From positions 1 through 44,588 of the forward strand of contig JAFIFL010000005.1 in the NCBI GenBank assembly GCA_020832055.1: a DNA stretch of 44,588 nucleotides, read 5' to 3'. The stretch is from Gammaproteobacteria bacterium. GTDB lineage: Bacteria; Pseudomonadota; Gammaproteobacteria; Pseudomonadales; Azotimanducaceae. Shown here piece after piece: positions 27,040-36,817 of the stretch. How positions within the stretch are numbered: the stretch's first letter is position 1; every line of letters starts with the position of its first letter. The translations under genes were made by a program, and so were the position numbers. Under the pieces are notes generated by a model. That model was given only the letters and a program-made list of their open reading frames with translations, was not told where the DNA came from and did not search any database.

Positions 27040-27903
27040 GTGGGTGCACGCTACTGGCTCTCAGGGTTGTTGGTGCTGGCCCTGCTCGCAGGTTGTGCCG
27101 CCCGCCAGCCGGATACGGTTCCGGAGCCGGAACCGAGCCAGCCACCCGTGGACCGGGAGCAGGATTCCGCGCCGCTGGTGGTGCCACCGGGGCTGGATCG
27201 GCTGCCGGATCCCGAGCCGCGCTGGGAGCCGTTGTCGAGGTCCGGCAATCGCTCGCCCTACATGGTCTTCGGTGAGACCTATCACCTTCTGCCCACGGCC
27301 GAGGGGTACCGGGAACAGGGTATCGCCTCCTGGTACGGCCAGAAGTTCGATGGCCGGCCCACCGCCAGCGGTGAACCCTACGACATGTTTCAGCTGACGG
27401 CGGCCCATCGCAAGCTGCCGCTGCCCACTTACGCACGCGTCACCAATCTCGAGAATGGCCGCAGTACGATCGTCAAGATCAACGACCGTGGCCCCTTTCA
27501 TGCCGATCGCATCATCGATCTGTCCTTTGGCGCGGCGGTGAAGCTCGGTTTTGCCCAGGCCGGTGTCGCCCAGGTCGAAGTCGAAGCCATTACGGTGGAC
27601 GATGGCCCGCCGCTGCACCTCGATGCGCCGATCCTGGCATCGGCTCTCGGCGAGGGGAACGGTGCGATCTGGTTGCAGGCCGGGGCCTTTGGCAATCCGG
27701 AAGCGGCCGCTGCACTCAAACAGCGGCTGGTGGGACTCATCGGCGAGCGGGCAGATGCGGCGCCGGTACAATTGCTGCGGGGTGAAGATGCCCTGACCCG
27801 GGTCCGCGTGGGGCCCTTGCCCGACCTGATCGAGGCCAGCCGCCTGCAGGCCCTGATCACGTTCTCGGACCTCGGTGGCGTCCCGTTGATCGTGCGCGAG
27901 TAG
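27040..27903 (+). CDS. rlpA: Septal ring lytic transglycosylase RlpA (lipoprotein)
   Basis: RlpA cleaves glycan strands stripped of stem peptides at the division septum. GTG 27040 gives 287 residues. A lipoprotein signal ends in LLAGC with Cys19, so longer in-frame starts inside mltB are rejected. The double-psi beta-barrel has GIASWYGQKFDGRPTASGEPYD, TAAHRKLPL and VKINDRGPF, keeping the His and Asp needed for activity in Pseudomonas RlpA. A C-terminal SPOR domain begins near residue 207 (AIWLQAGAFGNPEAAAAL) and binds denuded glycan. Confidence 0.94.
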   Translation: MGARYWLSGLLVLALLAGCAARQPDTVPEPEPSQPPVDREQDSAPLVVPPGLDRLPDPEPRWEPLSRSGNRSPYMVFGETYHLLPTAEGYREQGIASWYGQKFDGRPTASGEPYDMFQLTAAHRKLPLPTYARVTNLENGRSTIVKINDRGPFHADRIIDLSFGAAVKLGFAQAGVAQVEVEAITVDDGPPLHLDAPILASALGEGNGAIWLQAGAFGNPEAAAALKQRLVGLIGERADAAPVQLLRGEDALTRVRVGPLPDLIEASRLQALITFSDLGGVPLIVRE

Positions 27904-27980
27904 TGCGCGGACAGTGGGCAAATGATGCACATGTAGCGAAAGTTTCCAGGATCTCTGCAGCCGGTGGCCGTGGAGGCCCA

Positions 27981-27989
27981 TGCTACAAT
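27981..27989 (+). promoter_or_regulatory. Candidate extended -10 promoter for dacA
   Basis: TGCTACAAT is an extended -10: TG, one base, then TACAAT (5 of 6). It lies about 55 to 65 bp before the dacA start in the 148-bp gap after rlpA. No good -35 is visible, which is tolerated by extended -10 promoters. It would let dacA-ybeD-lipB be transcribed apart from the upstream wall genes. Confidence 0.4.
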
Positions 27990-28051
27990 GCAGCCACTTC
28001 TCTTGGTGCCTCTGGGCGCTCCCTGAGCCGCCCTGGATTCGGATGTTACCG

Positions 28052-29233
28052 ATGATGTTCAACCTGTTCCTGCGCGCTGCCGTGCTGCTGGTCCTCGTGT
28101 CCACCGCCCTGTCTGCGACCGCAGCTCCGGCAATGATTCCCGCGCCGCCGCAGCTGCAGGCCAGCGGCTGGATCCTGATGGATGCAGCGACCGGCAGGGT
28201 GCTGGCGGAGCACAACGCCGATGAGCCGCTGCCGCCGGCCTCGCTGGTCAAGATCATGACCGACTACATCCTGGCCGTTGAGCTGGATGCGGGACGCATC
28301 TCCCTGGACGACGAAGTTCTGATCTCCGAAAAGGCGTGGCGCCAGGGCGGTTCGAAGATGTTCGTGCATGTGGGCGACCGGGTGCGGGTGGAGGACATCG
28401 CGCGAGGGATCATCATCCAGTCGGGCAATGACGCCAGCATCGCCATCGCTGAGTTCATCGCAGGCAGCGAGGAGGCCTTCGTCCAGATGATGAACGCGAA
28501 GGCCGAGCTGCTCGGCATGACCAACACCCAGTTCCGCAATGCCACCGGCTGGCCCGACCCGGACCAATACAGCTCGCCCAGAGATCAGGCCATCCTGACC
28601 AGGCGTCTGATCAAGGATCACCCCGAGCATTACGCCATCTATTCGGAGCGGGAATTCACCTACGGTCGCGACTTCCAGACCGGTGCGCCCATCGTCCAGC
28701 GCAATCGCAACTCGCTGCTGTGGATGGATCAGACGGTCGACGGCGTGAAGACCGGTCACACCGAGGCGGCGGGCTACTGCCTGGTGGCTTCAGCACAGCG
28801 CGATGGCATGCGTCTGATCTCCGTTGTCATGGGCTCCGACAGCACCCGTGCCCGGGCTCGCGACAGCCAGGCCCTGTTGCGCTACGGCTTCCGCTTCTTC
28901 GAGACGCGCAGTCTGTATGCCGGGATGCAGCAGCTCGAGCGCAGCCGGGTGTGGCAGGGCCGGGACGACGAGGTCAGCGTGGGTCTGGCAGAGGATGTAG
29001 TGCTCACCCTGCCACGGGGCCGGTACGATGACCTCGTGGCCACCGTCGTTCTCGAACCCTGGCTCACCGCTCCCATCCCCGAGGGAACCGAGCTCGGTAC
29101 CCTGCGCGTGACGCTCGATGACGAGGAGGTGTTCTCGGCGGCGCTGGTCGCCCTCGCTGCCGTGGAGCGGGCCGGATTCTTCAAGCGGGTCTGGCACTCG
29201 CTGCAGATGTTCTTCACGCGCCTGTTCTCCTGA
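28052..29233 (+). CDS. dacA: D-alanyl-D-alanine carboxypeptidase (PBP5/6 type)
   Basis: DacA trims the terminal D-Ala from stem pentapeptides. From ATG 28052 the product is 393 residues (E. coli 403), with a signal peptide ending near STALSATAAPA. Catalytic motifs are S64-L-V-K67, S124-G-N126 and K233-T-G235. The C-terminal beta domain ends in an amphipathic helix (GFFKRVWHSLQMFFTRLF) that anchors PBP5 to the membrane. In-frame ATGs at 28043 and 28055 are alternatives; the start is uncertain by a few codons. Confidence 0.95.
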   Translation: MMFNLFLRAAVLLVLVSTALSATAAPAMIPAPPQLQASGWILMDAATGRVLAEHNADEPLPPASLVKIMTDYILAVELDAGRISLDDEVLISEKAWRQGGSKMFVHVGDRVRVEDIARGIIIQSGNDASIAIAEFIAGSEEAFVQMMNAKAELLGMTNTQFRNATGWPDPDQYSSPRDQAILTRRLIKDHPEHYAIYSEREFTYGRDFQTGAPIVQRNRNSLLWMDQTVDGVKTGHTEAAGYCLVASAQRDGMRLISVVMGSDSTRARARDSQALLRYGFRFFETRSLYAGMQQLERSRVWQGRDDEVSVGLAEDVVLTLPRGRYDDLVATVVLEPWLTAPIPEGTELGTLRVTLDDEEVFSAALVALAAVERAGFFKRVWHSLQMFFTRLFS

Positions 29234-29242
29234 GGCTTTGCC

Positions 29243-29512
29243 GTGCCTGATCCGGAAGCACCGCGCATCGAGTTTCCCTGCCGCTATCCCGTCAAGGTGA
29301 TGGGCGAGAACCGGGATGGCTTCGCGGCGATGGTGGTGGAAGTCGGGCAGCGCCATGCACCGGATCTCGATCCCGCGGCGGTGTCCGAGCGACCCTCCCG
29401 CAATGGGCGCTGGCTGGCCGTGACGCTGGTGATCGAGGCCCGCAGCGAGGCGCAGCTCCGAGCCCTGCATGAAGACCTCAAGGCCACGGGCCGTGTCACC
29501 CTCGTGCTCTGA
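29243..29512 (+). CDS. ybeD: YbeD/DUF493 family protein
   Basis: An 89-residue protein of the UPF0250 family found between dacA and lipB in most gammaproteobacteria. GTG 29243 is 9 nt after the dacA stop. [13 protein letters not shown] near residues 9-21 and the ferredoxin-like beta-alpha-beta pattern ending in GRVTLVL match the family. Its function is unproven; an ACT-like regulatory fold related to lipoate metabolism has been suggested. Its end overlaps the start of lipB. Confidence 0.88.
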   Translation: MPDPEAPRIEFPCRYPVKVMGENRDGFAAMVVEVGQRHAPDLDPAAVSERPSRNGRWLAVTLVIEARSEAQLRALHEDLKATGRVTLVL

Positions 29513-30155
29513 ATCGTCAGCACAGGCCGGTGACGGACCGCGTGTCCGCTGGCTCGGCCGGCGCCCCTATGCCGAGACCATGGCTGCCCAGCAGGCGTTC
29601 ACCGATGGTCGTGACGGCGGGACCCCGGATGAGATCTGGTGGCTGGAGCACGACCCGGTCTATACCCAGGGTCAGGCCGGCCGTGCCGAGCACGTGCTGG
29701 CGCCTGGATCCATTGCCGTGGTGCAGAGCGACCGCGGCGGGCAGGTCACCTACCATGGGCCGGGTCAGCTGGTGGGGTATCTCCTGATCGACGTCCGCCG
29801 CCGCCAACTCGGTGTCAGGGCACTGGTGAGCGCCATCGAGAACGCCATCATTGCGACCCTGGCCGGCTGGGGCGTCGACGCAGCTGCCCGGGCCGATGCC
29901 CCCGGCGTCTACGTGGGCGCTGCCAAGATAGCGTCCCTGGGGCTGCGGGTCCGTCGCGGCTGCAGCTACCACGGGCTGGCGCTGAACGTGGACATGGATC
30001 TCGAACCCTTCGGCCGCATCAATCCCTGCGGCATGGCGGGACTTGCGGTGACCCAGCTCGCGGACCTCGGTGCGAAAACGGACATGGTGGTCGTGCGCGA
30101 AGCGCTGACCGCTGCGCTGTTGCGTGAACTCGGCTACGCCGCTATTCGCGTATGA
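29469..30155 (+). CDS. lipB: Octanoyltransferase LipB
   Basis: LipB moves octanoyl from acyl carrier protein to lipoyl domains, the first step of lipoate synthesis. ATG 29469 gives 228 residues; GTG 29493, with AAGG 9 nt upstream, would give 220 and is a serious alternative (E. coli 213). [59 protein letters not shown] with the catalytic lysine, and INPCGMAG with the catalytic cysteine are all present. The usual downstream lipA is absent; the gene overlaps moeB by 14 nt tail to tail. Confidence 0.95.
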   Translation: MKTSRPRAVSPSCSESSAQAGDGPRVRWLGRRPYAETMAAQQAFTDGRDGGTPDEIWWLEHDPVYTQGQAGRAEHVLAPGSIAVVQSDRGGQVTYHGPGQLVGYLLIDVRRRQLGVRALVSAIENAIIATLAGWGVDAAARADAPGVYVGAAKIASLGLRVRRGCSYHGLALNVDMDLEPFGRINPCGMAGLAVTQLADLGAKTDMVVVREALTAALLRELGYAAIRV

Positions 30156-30900
30156 ATCCGTTCCCACAGTCCGCACAATCAGCGCGTCGGCGCAGGCGGA
30201 ACTCCTGCCAGCGGCAGGTGAGCGCATCGAAGGTGAGGATCCGGCCCACCAGCGTTTCGCCGATACCGGCGATGATCTTGATGGCCTCCAGGGCCTGCAG
30301 CGCGCCGATGCTGCCCACCAGCGGCGCGATGACACCATTCTCGGCGCAGTTCAGTTCCAGTTCCTCGGCGTCCGGCCACAGGCAGCGGTAGCAGGGAGAG
30401 TCGTCCCGGCGGGGATCGAAACAGGTGACCTGGGCCTCGAAGCGGATTGCCGCCGCGGACACCCATGGCTTGCCATGCTGCAGGCAGGCCTCATTGAGCG
30501 CGTAGCGGGTGGCCAGGTTGTCGGTGCCGTCCACCACCAGATCGACGTTCGCCACGGCCGCGTCGAGTCGCTCGCCTTCGAGCCTGCCCTCGATCAGGCT
30601 CAACTCGACGGCGGGATTCAATGCCCGCAGGCGATCGGCGGCCGAGTCGGTCTTGGCGCGATCGATATCCGCCTGACCGTGCAGGACCTGGCGTTGCAGG
30701 TTGGAGGCCTCGACGCGATCGTCATCCACCAGGGTGAGATGACCGATGCCTGCGGCGGTGAGGTAGAGCGCCAGCGGTGAGCCGAGTCCGCCGAGTCCCA
30801 CCACCAGGACCCGTGCGCTCAGCAACCGTTCCTGGCCGGCGACATCGAGTTCCGGCAGCATGATCTGGCGGCTGTAGCGCAGCAGCTGGGCGTCGTCCAT
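30142..30900 (-). CDS. moeB: MoeB/ThiF-type adenylyltransferase
   Basis: The protein adenylates the C-terminal glycine of a small sulfur carrier (MoaD or ThiS). From ATG 30900 it has 252 residues (E. coli MoeB 249); in-frame codons to 30945 are rejected. [19 protein letters not shown] near residue 34 is the ATP-binding loop, followed by [16 protein letters not shown]. Two CxxC zinc pairs (CYRC, CADC) and the conserved cysteine of NCAENGV are present. No moa or thi gene is nearby, so MoeB and ThiF cannot be separated firmly. Last gene of the hemA operon. Confidence 0.88.
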   Translation of the reverse strand: MDDAQLLRYSRQIMLPELDVAGQERLLSARVLVVGLGGLGSPLALYLTAAGIGHLTLVDDDRVEASNLQRQVLHGQADIDRAKTDSAADRLRALNPAVELSLIEGRLEGERLDAAVANVDLVVDGTDNLATRYALNEACLQHGKPWVSAAAIRFEAQVTCFDPRRDDSPCYRCLWPDAEELELNCAENGVIAPLVGSIGALQALEAIKIIAGIGETLVGRILTFDALTCRWQEFRLRRRADCADCGNGFIRE

Positions 30901-30916
30901 GGTTGCGAGGCTCCAA

Positions 30917-31747
30917 TCAGGCAGGGCGGCGGGCGATCGTAACACGCTCCAGATTCGCGGCGTCGGTGAGGGTGTGGATCGCCTCGAGGTGCGCGGCGGC
31001 CAGCATCTGTCGCACCTCAGGGCCCTGTCGATGCCCGTGCTCGAGCAGGATCCAGCCGCCGGGCCGCAGTCGCAGTGGCGCAGCCTGGGCCAGCACCGTC
31101 AGCGCACCCTGACCGTTTCGGGGCGCGAACAATGCCTCGGCGGGTTCGTGGCGAGCCACGTCGGCGTCCAGGTCGGGATCACCGATGGCGATGTAGGGCG
31201 GGTTGGCGAGGATGAGGTCGAAGGTCCGGGATCCGAGCTCTGCGAACCAGTCGCTGCAGATCAATTCGACACGGCCCGGTGCGATGCGCTCGATATTGCG
31301 ACGGGCAACGGCGAGCGCGGCTGGCGACAGATCCGTTGCAACAAGGTGCCAGTCGGGTCGGGCGACCGCCACGGCCAGGGCGATGGCACCGCTCCCGGTG
31401 CCGAGGTCGATGACTCGGGCGTTGTCGGGTGCAGCGAGTTCGAGGGCGGTGGTCACCAGCAGTTCGGTTTCCGGCCGCGGAACGAGCACCGCTGGCGTGA
31501 CTTCGAGTTCGATGGTCATGAAGCCCTTGCGGCCGATGAGGTAGGCCACGGGTTCGCCGCTGCCGCGGCGTCCGACCCAGTCCAGGAAGCGCCGGGCTGA
31601 ATCCGGCGCCAGTGCGGTATCGGGCCGGGCGATGAGCCGGCTGCGGGTGATGCCGGAACACTCGGTCAGTAACAGCTCCGCATCAAAGCGATCGAGCCCA
31701 AGATCCCGCGCCACCCGCAAAGCCGCTGCAACGGTCTTAGGCGGCAC
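30917..31747 (-). CDS. prmC: Release-factor glutamine methyltransferase PrmC
   Basis: PrmC methylates the glutamine of the GGQ motif in release factors, including the PrfA encoded just upstream. The product has 276 residues (E. coli 277). An N-terminal helical domain covers residues 1-75; the Rossmann methyltransferase has VIDLGTGSGAIALAVA near 112 and the catalytic NPPY motif (LILANPPYIAI). The start lies 3 nt after prfA ends, so the genes are tightly linked. Confidence 0.96.
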   Translation of the reverse strand: MPPKTVAAALRVARDLGLDRFDAELLLTECSGITRSRLIARPDTALAPDSARRFLDWVGRRGSGEPVAYLIGRKGFMTIELEVTPAVLVPRPETELLVTTALELAAPDNARVIDLGTGSGAIALAVAVARPDWHLVATDLSPAALAVARRNIERIAPGRVELICSDWFAELGSRTFDLILANPPYIAIGDPDLDADVARHEPAEALFAPRNGQGALTVLAQAAPLRLRPGGWILLEHGHRQGPEVRQMLAAAHLEAIHTLTDAANLERVTIARRPA

Positions 31748-31750
31748 CCA

Positions 31751-32833
31751 TCAGTCTCCGAGACTGGCGAGCAGGTCGGCCTGATGTTCCTGGCGCAGGG
31801 GCTCGATGATGTCATCGAGCTGGCCTTCGAGGATGGCATCGAGGGCGTACAGCGTCAGGTCGATGCGGTGATCCGTGACCCGGCCCTGGCTGAAATTGTA
31901 GGTGCGAATGCGCTCCGAACGATCCCCGGAGCCCACCAGGTTGCGGCGGGTGGCAGCCCGCTCGGCCACCTGGGTCCTGCGGGCCGTGTCGGTGAGACGC
32001 GCCTGCAGCAGGGCCATGGCCCGCGCCCGGTTCTTGTGCTGGGACCGCTCGTCCTGGCATTCGACGACGATTCCGGTGGGCAGGTGGGTGATGCGCACGG
32101 CGGAGTCGGTCTTGTTGACGTGTTGGCCGCCGGCACCGGACGAACGGTAGGTGTCGATGCGAAGGTCTTCCTTGGCCAGGACCACTTCGTCGACTTCCGT
32201 GGGTTCCGGCAGTACTGCGACGGTACAGGCCGAGGTGTGGATGCGGCCCTGGGATTCCGTCTCGGGCACCCGCTGCACCCGATGGGTGCCGGACTCGAAC
32301 TTCAGGGTGCCATAGACACCGTTGCCGGCAATGCGGGTAATGACCTCCTTGTACCCGCCGACCTCCCCGTGGCGCTCAGAGAGGATCTCGACCTTGAAGC
32401 CCTGGGTCTCGGCATAGCGCAGGTACATGCGCAGCAGGGTGCCGGCGAACAGGGCCGCTTCGTCACCACCGGTGCCGGCGCGGATTTCCAGGAAGGCATC
32501 GGCCTGATCGGCCGGATCCCTGGGCATCAGCAGCCGCTCGGTCTCGCGTTCGATGGCGAGCAGATCCTGCTGGCAGGTGTCGCGGGTTTCCCGGGCGAGT
32601 TCCCGCATTCCGGCATCGGCGTCGTCCATCATTTCAACAGCTTCGGCGAGCTCTCGGCGCAGCCTTTCGAGCTGCTGCAGCTGCCGGACGATGGGCTCGA
32701 GTTCCGCGTATTCCTGGGACAGCCGGGTGAAGCGGGGCGCGTCCGCCGCCACTTCGCCATCGGCCATCATGGCGGAGAGCTCCTCGTGGCGGTCACGAAT
32801 CTCGGCGAGCTTGCGTTCGATGGAGGGCTTCAC
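31751..32833 (-). CDS. prfA: Peptide chain release factor 1
   Basis: RF1 ends translation at UAA and UAG. GTG 32833 gives 360 residues, exactly the E. coli length, starting [18 protein letters not shown] after the initiator; longer in-frame starts are rejected. The codon-recognition PxT motif is PET in [19 protein letters not shown]. The GGQ catalytic loop reads [20 protein letters not shown]. It lies between hemA (34-nt gap) and prmC (3-nt gap), the conserved order. Confidence 0.97.
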   Translation of the reverse strand: MKPSIERKLAEIRDRHEELSAMMADGEVAADAPRFTRLSQEYAELEPIVRQLQQLERLRRELAEAVEMMDDADAGMRELARETRDTCQQDLLAIERETERLLMPRDPADQADAFLEIRAGTGGDEAALFAGTLLRMYLRYAETQGFKVEILSERHGEVGGYKEVITRIAGNGVYGTLKFESGTHRVQRVPETESQGRIHTSACTVAVLPEPTEVDEVVLAKEDLRIDTYRSSGAGGQHVNKTDSAVRITHLPTGIVVECQDERSQHKNRARAMALLQARLTDTARRTQVAERAATRRNLVGSGDRSERIRTYNFSQGRVTDHRIDLTLYALDAILEGQLDDIIEPLRQEHQADLLASLGD

Positions 32834-32867
32834 GAAGACGACTCGACGGTGGTGGGGGCGAGGCAGG

Positions 32868-34136
32868 TCACTCGTCGTGGTACGTGGGGTTGAGACCGAG
32901 CAGGCGCCGGCCATGAATGATGACTTCATCCCGCCCCTCGGCGCCCGCTTCCCGCAATTGCTGACTCGGGGTATGGATCAGCTTGTTGGTGAGGCTGCGG
33001 GCGAGGCGGCCAAGCACTTCCTCGGGATCGTCACCGCGCCGCAAACGGCGCAGATGGCGTTCGAGTTCGGCTTCGGTGATGCGCTCGGCCTGGGTGCGGT
33101 AGGCCTTGACCGTCGCCACGGCCTCCTGGGAACGCAGGTCCCGCATCCAGGACTTCACGCCCTGGGCGATGATCCTTTCGGCTTCCTCGGCGGCATCGAG
33201 GCGGGAGCGCCGGTTTTCGGCGACGATTTCGGCGAGATCGTCGATGGTATAGAGGAAGACGTCTTCGAGCTCGCCGACCTGAGACTCGATGTCCCTGGGG
33301 ACGGCGATGTCCACGAGCAGCATCGGCTCGCGCTTGCGTGCCCGGATGGCGGTCTCGACCATGCCCTTGCCGAGCACCGGCAGGTCGGCAGCCGTGGAGG
33401 TGATGACAATGTCCGCCCCGGGCAGTACCCGCGGCAGATCGGACAACAGCACGCTGTCGGCGGCAAACCGGGTCGCGAGTTCGCGGGCCCGGCCGATGGT
33501 GCGATTGGCGATGACCATGCGGGTCACGCCGGCCTGCCGCAGGTGCTCCGCCACCAGCTCGATGGTCTCGCCGGCGCCGACCAGCAGCACGCTGGCCTCG
33601 TTGAGATTGGCGAAGATCTGCTGGGCCAGAGATACTGCCGCGTAGGCCACGGAGACTGGATGGCGGCCGATGTCGGTGTCGGTGCGTACCCGCTTGGCGG
33701 TGACTAGCGTATGCTGAGACAGGCGTTCGAGTTCAGGGCCCATCGTCCCGGCACCGCGGGCGACCTCCCAGGCATCCTTGACCTGACCGAGGATCTGGGG
33801 TTCGCCGAGCACCATCGAGTCGAGACCCGCAGCCACGCGCATGGCGTGGCGGACGGCTGCATCATGGTGGTGGAGATAACTCGAACTCTCGAGCAGGCGA
33901 AGGTCCAAGTGGTGGTAGTCACTCACCCAACGCAGCAGCGGGGCATGGTCTCCGTTTCCGGTGTCGCAGTAGAACTCGGTGCGGTTGCAGGTGGAAAGAA
34001 TGGCAATTTCGGACAGAGCGACGTCGCGTCGCAGGTCGCGAAGCGCATCCGGGAGCTGGTGGCTCGGGAATGCGACGCGCTCGCGCAGCTCGACAGGCGC
34101 GGTAACGTGATTGAATCCGAGCGCGACAAGTCCCAT
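32868..34136 (-). CDS. hemA: Glutamyl-tRNA reductase
   Basis: HemA reduces glutamyl-tRNA(Glu) to glutamate-1-semialdehyde, the first committed step of C5-pathway tetrapyrrole synthesis. ATG 34136 gives 422 residues beginning [21 protein letters not shown]; an in-frame TTG at 34145 would add three. From the TTG the catalytic cysteine would shift to 53; from the ATG it is near 47, in [22 protein letters not shown] and the NADPH-domain [17 protein letters not shown] are conserved. It leads hemA-prfA-prmC-moeB, and only 32 bp separate it from the divergent TPR gene. Confidence 0.96.
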   Translation of the reverse strand: MGLVALGFNHVTAPVELRERVAFPSHQLPDALRDLRRDVALSEIAILSTCNRTEFYCDTGNGDHAPLLRWVSDYHHLDLRLLESSSYLHHHDAAVRHAMRVAAGLDSMVLGEPQILGQVKDAWEVARGAGTMGPELERLSQHTLVTAKRVRTDTDIGRHPVSVAYAAVSLAQQIFANLNEASVLLVGAGETIELVAEHLRQAGVTRMVIANRTIGRARELATRFAADSVLLSDLPRVLPGADIVITSTAADLPVLGKGMVETAIRARKREPMLLVDIAVPRDIESQVGELEDVFLYTIDDLAEIVAENRRSRLDAAEEAERIIAQGVKSWMRDLRSQEAVATVKAYRTQAERITEAELERHLRRLRRGDDPEEVLGRLARSLTNKLIHTPSQQLREAGAEGRDEVIIHGRRLLGLNPTYHDE

Positions 34137-34168
34137 CTTGCCCAAGCTCTCTCTGACCCGGAGCAGTC

Positions 34169-36046
34169 ATGATAGCGCAATCCCGCTCGGGTCGCTGTTG
34201 CTGGCGTGCAGTCTCGGTGCTGCTGCTCGTCATGGTGATGAGCGGTTGCATGACGGCGGCCCTCGACCCTGTTGTCAGCGAGCCGGGTGGCGTGGAGCCG
34301 CAGGTCGCGAAGCGGGAGGGCGTGTTGGCGGGTTTCGATCCCGATCCCGATAGCGACGGTGATTCTGGGGGGCATGGCGTGCCGGTATTCGCCCGGGAGG
34401 CTGCGCCGGCGGCGTTTCCCAGGGACACGCTGTATGCGCTGCTGGTCGCGGAGTTGGCCCTGCGGCAGGGGGATCTGCCGACGGCACTGGAGCACTATGT
34501 AGCCGAGGCCCGCGTCACCCGAGATCCTGGCGTGGTCGCACAGGCCGTGCGCCTGACCGTCCTGTCCCGGGACATTCCACTCGGTCTGGAGATGGCCGAA
34601 CTGTGGGTGGCCGTGGCGCCGTCGGACCCCGGTGCCCGGCAAGCCGCGGCTCTGGCGCTGATCCGCGCGGATGATCTGCAGGGTGCGCTGGGTCATCTCG
34701 CGGAACTGCGGGCGCAATCCGGCACGGCGAACTTCGGCTATCTGGCCACCCAGGCCAGTCATCTGGAGCCGGCAGCCCGGGCCGATCTGGCCGAAGCCCT
34801 GGCGGCAGTGCATGGCCGCTTCCCGGATGACGTCCAGCTCGCCTACGCCCGGGCGCTGGTGCTGGAGCAGGTTCGGCGGCCGGAGGAGGCGCTGGCGGTC
34901 CTCGATGGGCACGCCCCGGAGGACCTGCCCCGCGGTGGCGCGCTGTTGCGGTCACAACTCTTGGCCCAGCTCGGACGCCTCGATGAGGCCACGGCCATCC
35001 TCGATGTGCGGCTTGCCGACAGGGCGCTTCAGGATGGCGATGAAGCGCGTCTGCGCTATGCGAGGGCGCGCATGCTGATCGATGCGGAGCGCTTCGGTGC
35101 GGCGCAGGAGGATTTCGAAGTGCTGCTTGCCCGGGTGGGTGACAATGCCGAGATCCTGCTGACCCTGGCGCTGCTAGCGCTCGAACAAGGGGAGGTTCCT
35201 GACGCGCGGGGGTATCTCGAGCGCCTGCTGGCCACGGGCCGTCGTCAGGATGTGGCCCATTACTATCTTGGTGAGTTGGCCCGAACCGAAGGTGACGTGG
35301 AGGCCGCGGTGTCCGCCTTCGGGCAGGTGATGCCGGGGGCGGAGTTCCGCAGTGCCCAGGTCAGGGCATCGGCGCTGCTGCTCCAGCACACGGGCAGCGA
35401 TGGCCTCGGCAACTATCTGGCGTTGCAGCGGGCCCGCTATCCCGAAGAGGCCGTGACGCTGTGGCTGCTCGAAAGCGGCCTGCTGCTCGAAGTGGCGGCG
35501 GACGAAGCGGCACTCGCAGTCCTCGACGAAGCCCTGACACGGCATCCCGATGAGCCGGAGCTGCGCTACGCGAGGGCGTTGGCGCGCAAGCGGATCGATG
35601 ACATCGCAGGATTGGAAGCCGACCTGCGACATATCCTCGCGCTGGAACCGGATCACGCCATGGCCCTGAACGCCCTCGGGTACGTTCTTGCTGATCGTAC
35701 TGACCGCTTCGAGGAGGCGAGAGCCCTGATCGTCCGGGCATTGGAGCTGCGTCCTGAGGAGCCGGCCTACATCGACTCTCTGGGGTGGGTGGAATACCGG
35801 ATGGGCAATCATGACCGCGCCCGAGATCTGCTCGAGCAGGCCTACGACCTCATGCCGGATCACGAGATCGCCGCGCATCTCGGCGAGGTGCTCTGGGTCA
35901 TGGGCCAGCGCGAAGCTGCCCTGGCGACCTGGGAGGAGGGACTGGCGCTGAATCCGGACAGCCGCGTGCTGGCGGAGACGATGCAGCGTCTCCTGGGCCG
36001 GGAGCGTGCGCTGGGTGTGCGATCGGGCGTGGGCGGGTCCCAATGA
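34169..36046 (+). CDS. TPR-repeat lipoprotein upstream of lolB
   Basis: The product has 625 residues and starts with a lipoprotein signal ending VMVMSGC (lipobox MSGC, Cys near 27). A Pro/Asp/Gly-rich linker follows, then tandem TPR-like helical hairpins. The clearest three are in the last third: LALEPDHAMALNALGYVLADR, LELRPEEPAYIDSLGWVEY and AYDLMPDHEIAAHLGEVLW. GGAG lies 5 nt before the ATG. A TPR protein at this position is conserved in Pseudomonas and relatives; its function is unknown and scaffolding at the outer membrane is inferred. Coupled to lolB by ATGA. Confidence 0.85.
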   Translation: MIAQSRSGRCCWRAVSVLLLVMVMSGCMTAALDPVVSEPGGVEPQVAKREGVLAGFDPDPDSDGDSGGHGVPVFAREAAPAAFPRDTLYALLVAELALRQGDLPTALEHYVAEARVTRDPGVVAQAVRLTVLSRDIPLGLEMAELWVAVAPSDPGARQAAALALIRADDLQGALGHLAELRAQSGTANFGYLATQASHLEPAARADLAEALAAVHGRFPDDVQLAYARALVLEQVRRPEEALAVLDGHAPEDLPRGGALLRSQLLAQLGRLDEATAILDVRLADRALQDGDEARLRYARARMLIDAERFGAAQEDFEVLLARVGDNAEILLTLALLALEQGEVPDARGYLERLLATGRRQDVAHYYLGELARTEGDVEAAVSAFGQVMPGAEFRSAQVRASALLLQHTGSDGLGNYLALQRARYPEEAVTLWLLESGLLLEVAADEAALAVLDEALTRHPDEPELRYARALARKRIDDIAGLEADLRHILALEPDHAMALNALGYVLADRTDRFEEARALIVRALELRPEEPAYIDSLGWVEYRMGNHDRARDLLEQAYDLMPDHEIAAHLGEVLWVMGQREAALATWEEGLALNPDSRVLAETMQRLLGRERALGVRSGVGGSQ

Positions 36047-36657
36047 GGCGCCTGATCGGTGGGCGAGGCGCCTGGTTGCTGTGCCTGGCTTTGCTGGCAG
36101 GCTGCACCACGCTGCCGCCAGTGGAGCATGGGGAAGGGCTGCGGCCGGATGACGTGGAGCGCTTCACGCTGGAAGGCAAGGTGGCCTGGGTCCATCCGGA
36201 AGGCCGTGGCAATGCCAATCTGACCTGGCGGCAGAACGGTGAGGACTTCAGTCTGCTGCTCACCGGGCCGCTTGGGCAGGGGGCCGTTCGCCTCGAGCAG
36301 GATGCAGACGGCGTGCGCCTGGAAACACCCGAGGGGCCGCACTATGCCGACCACGCGGACACGCTGCTGGCCGATGCCCTGGGTTTCACGATTCCGGTGG
36401 CGCAGGCGCGCTGGTGGGTGCTGGGCCTGCCCGCTCCCGCCGAGGTGGCCGGAGCGGTGCGGATACATGGGCGCGATGAACACGATCGTCCGGTGGACTT
36501 AGAGCAGGATGGCTGGCGCATCGCGTGGTCCGACAGGCGGCTGGTGGAGGGGCGGGCCATGCCGCGTCGGGTGCAGCTCGAGCGGGCGGGTACCCGGCTG
36601 ACGCTGGTGGTGGGGGCGTGGACGCTGAATGACCGTCCGGACACCGGCTCGCCTTGA
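36043..36657 (+). CDS. lolB: Outer-membrane lipoprotein insertion protein LolB
   Basis: LolB accepts lipoproteins from LolA and inserts them into the outer membrane. It has 204 residues (E. coli 207). The signal ends LALLAGC, with the mature Cys near 24. FTLEGKVAWVHPEGRGNANLTW and LTGPLGQGAVRLEQ are the family beta-strands, and WWVLGLPAPAEV matches the W-G-P segment of LolB. The start overlaps the TPR gene by 4 nt. ispE, normally next, is missing. Confidence 0.92.
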   Translation: MRRLIGGRGAWLLCLALLAGCTTLPPVEHGEGLRPDDVERFTLEGKVAWVHPEGRGNANLTWRQNGEDFSLLLTGPLGQGAVRLEQDADGVRLETPEGPHYADHADTLLADALGFTIPVAQARWWVLGLPAPAEVAGAVRIHGRDEHDRPVDLEQDGWRIAWSDRRLVEGRAMPRRVQLERAGTRLTLVVGAWTLNDRPDTGSP

Positions 36658-36706
36658 GCTGCCGCCGCAAGATTCTGGATCGGACTCGAATGGACTCGTC
36701 TTTGAA

Positions 36707-36735
36707 TTGACAGGGCACCACCTCGGCCGCAGAAT
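36707..36735 (+). promoter_or_regulatory. Promoter of tRNA-Gln
   Basis: TTGACA at 36707-36712 is a perfect -35. After exactly 17 bp comes CAGAAT at 36730-36735 (4 of 6). The following ACGCGCC is a GC-rich discriminator of the kind seen at stringently controlled stable-RNA promoters. The start would be near 36742, about 76 nt before the mature tRNA end. No other gene lies in the 160-bp gap between lolB and the tRNA. The transcript may continue into prs. Confidence 0.7.
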
Positions 36736-36817
36736 ACGCGCCTTTTCGCGGTCCGGCCCTGGCAACGCGCGCCCCGTGCGGGCGGCGCGCCAGCCCAGAT
36801 CAGCGAATATCCCGAAT

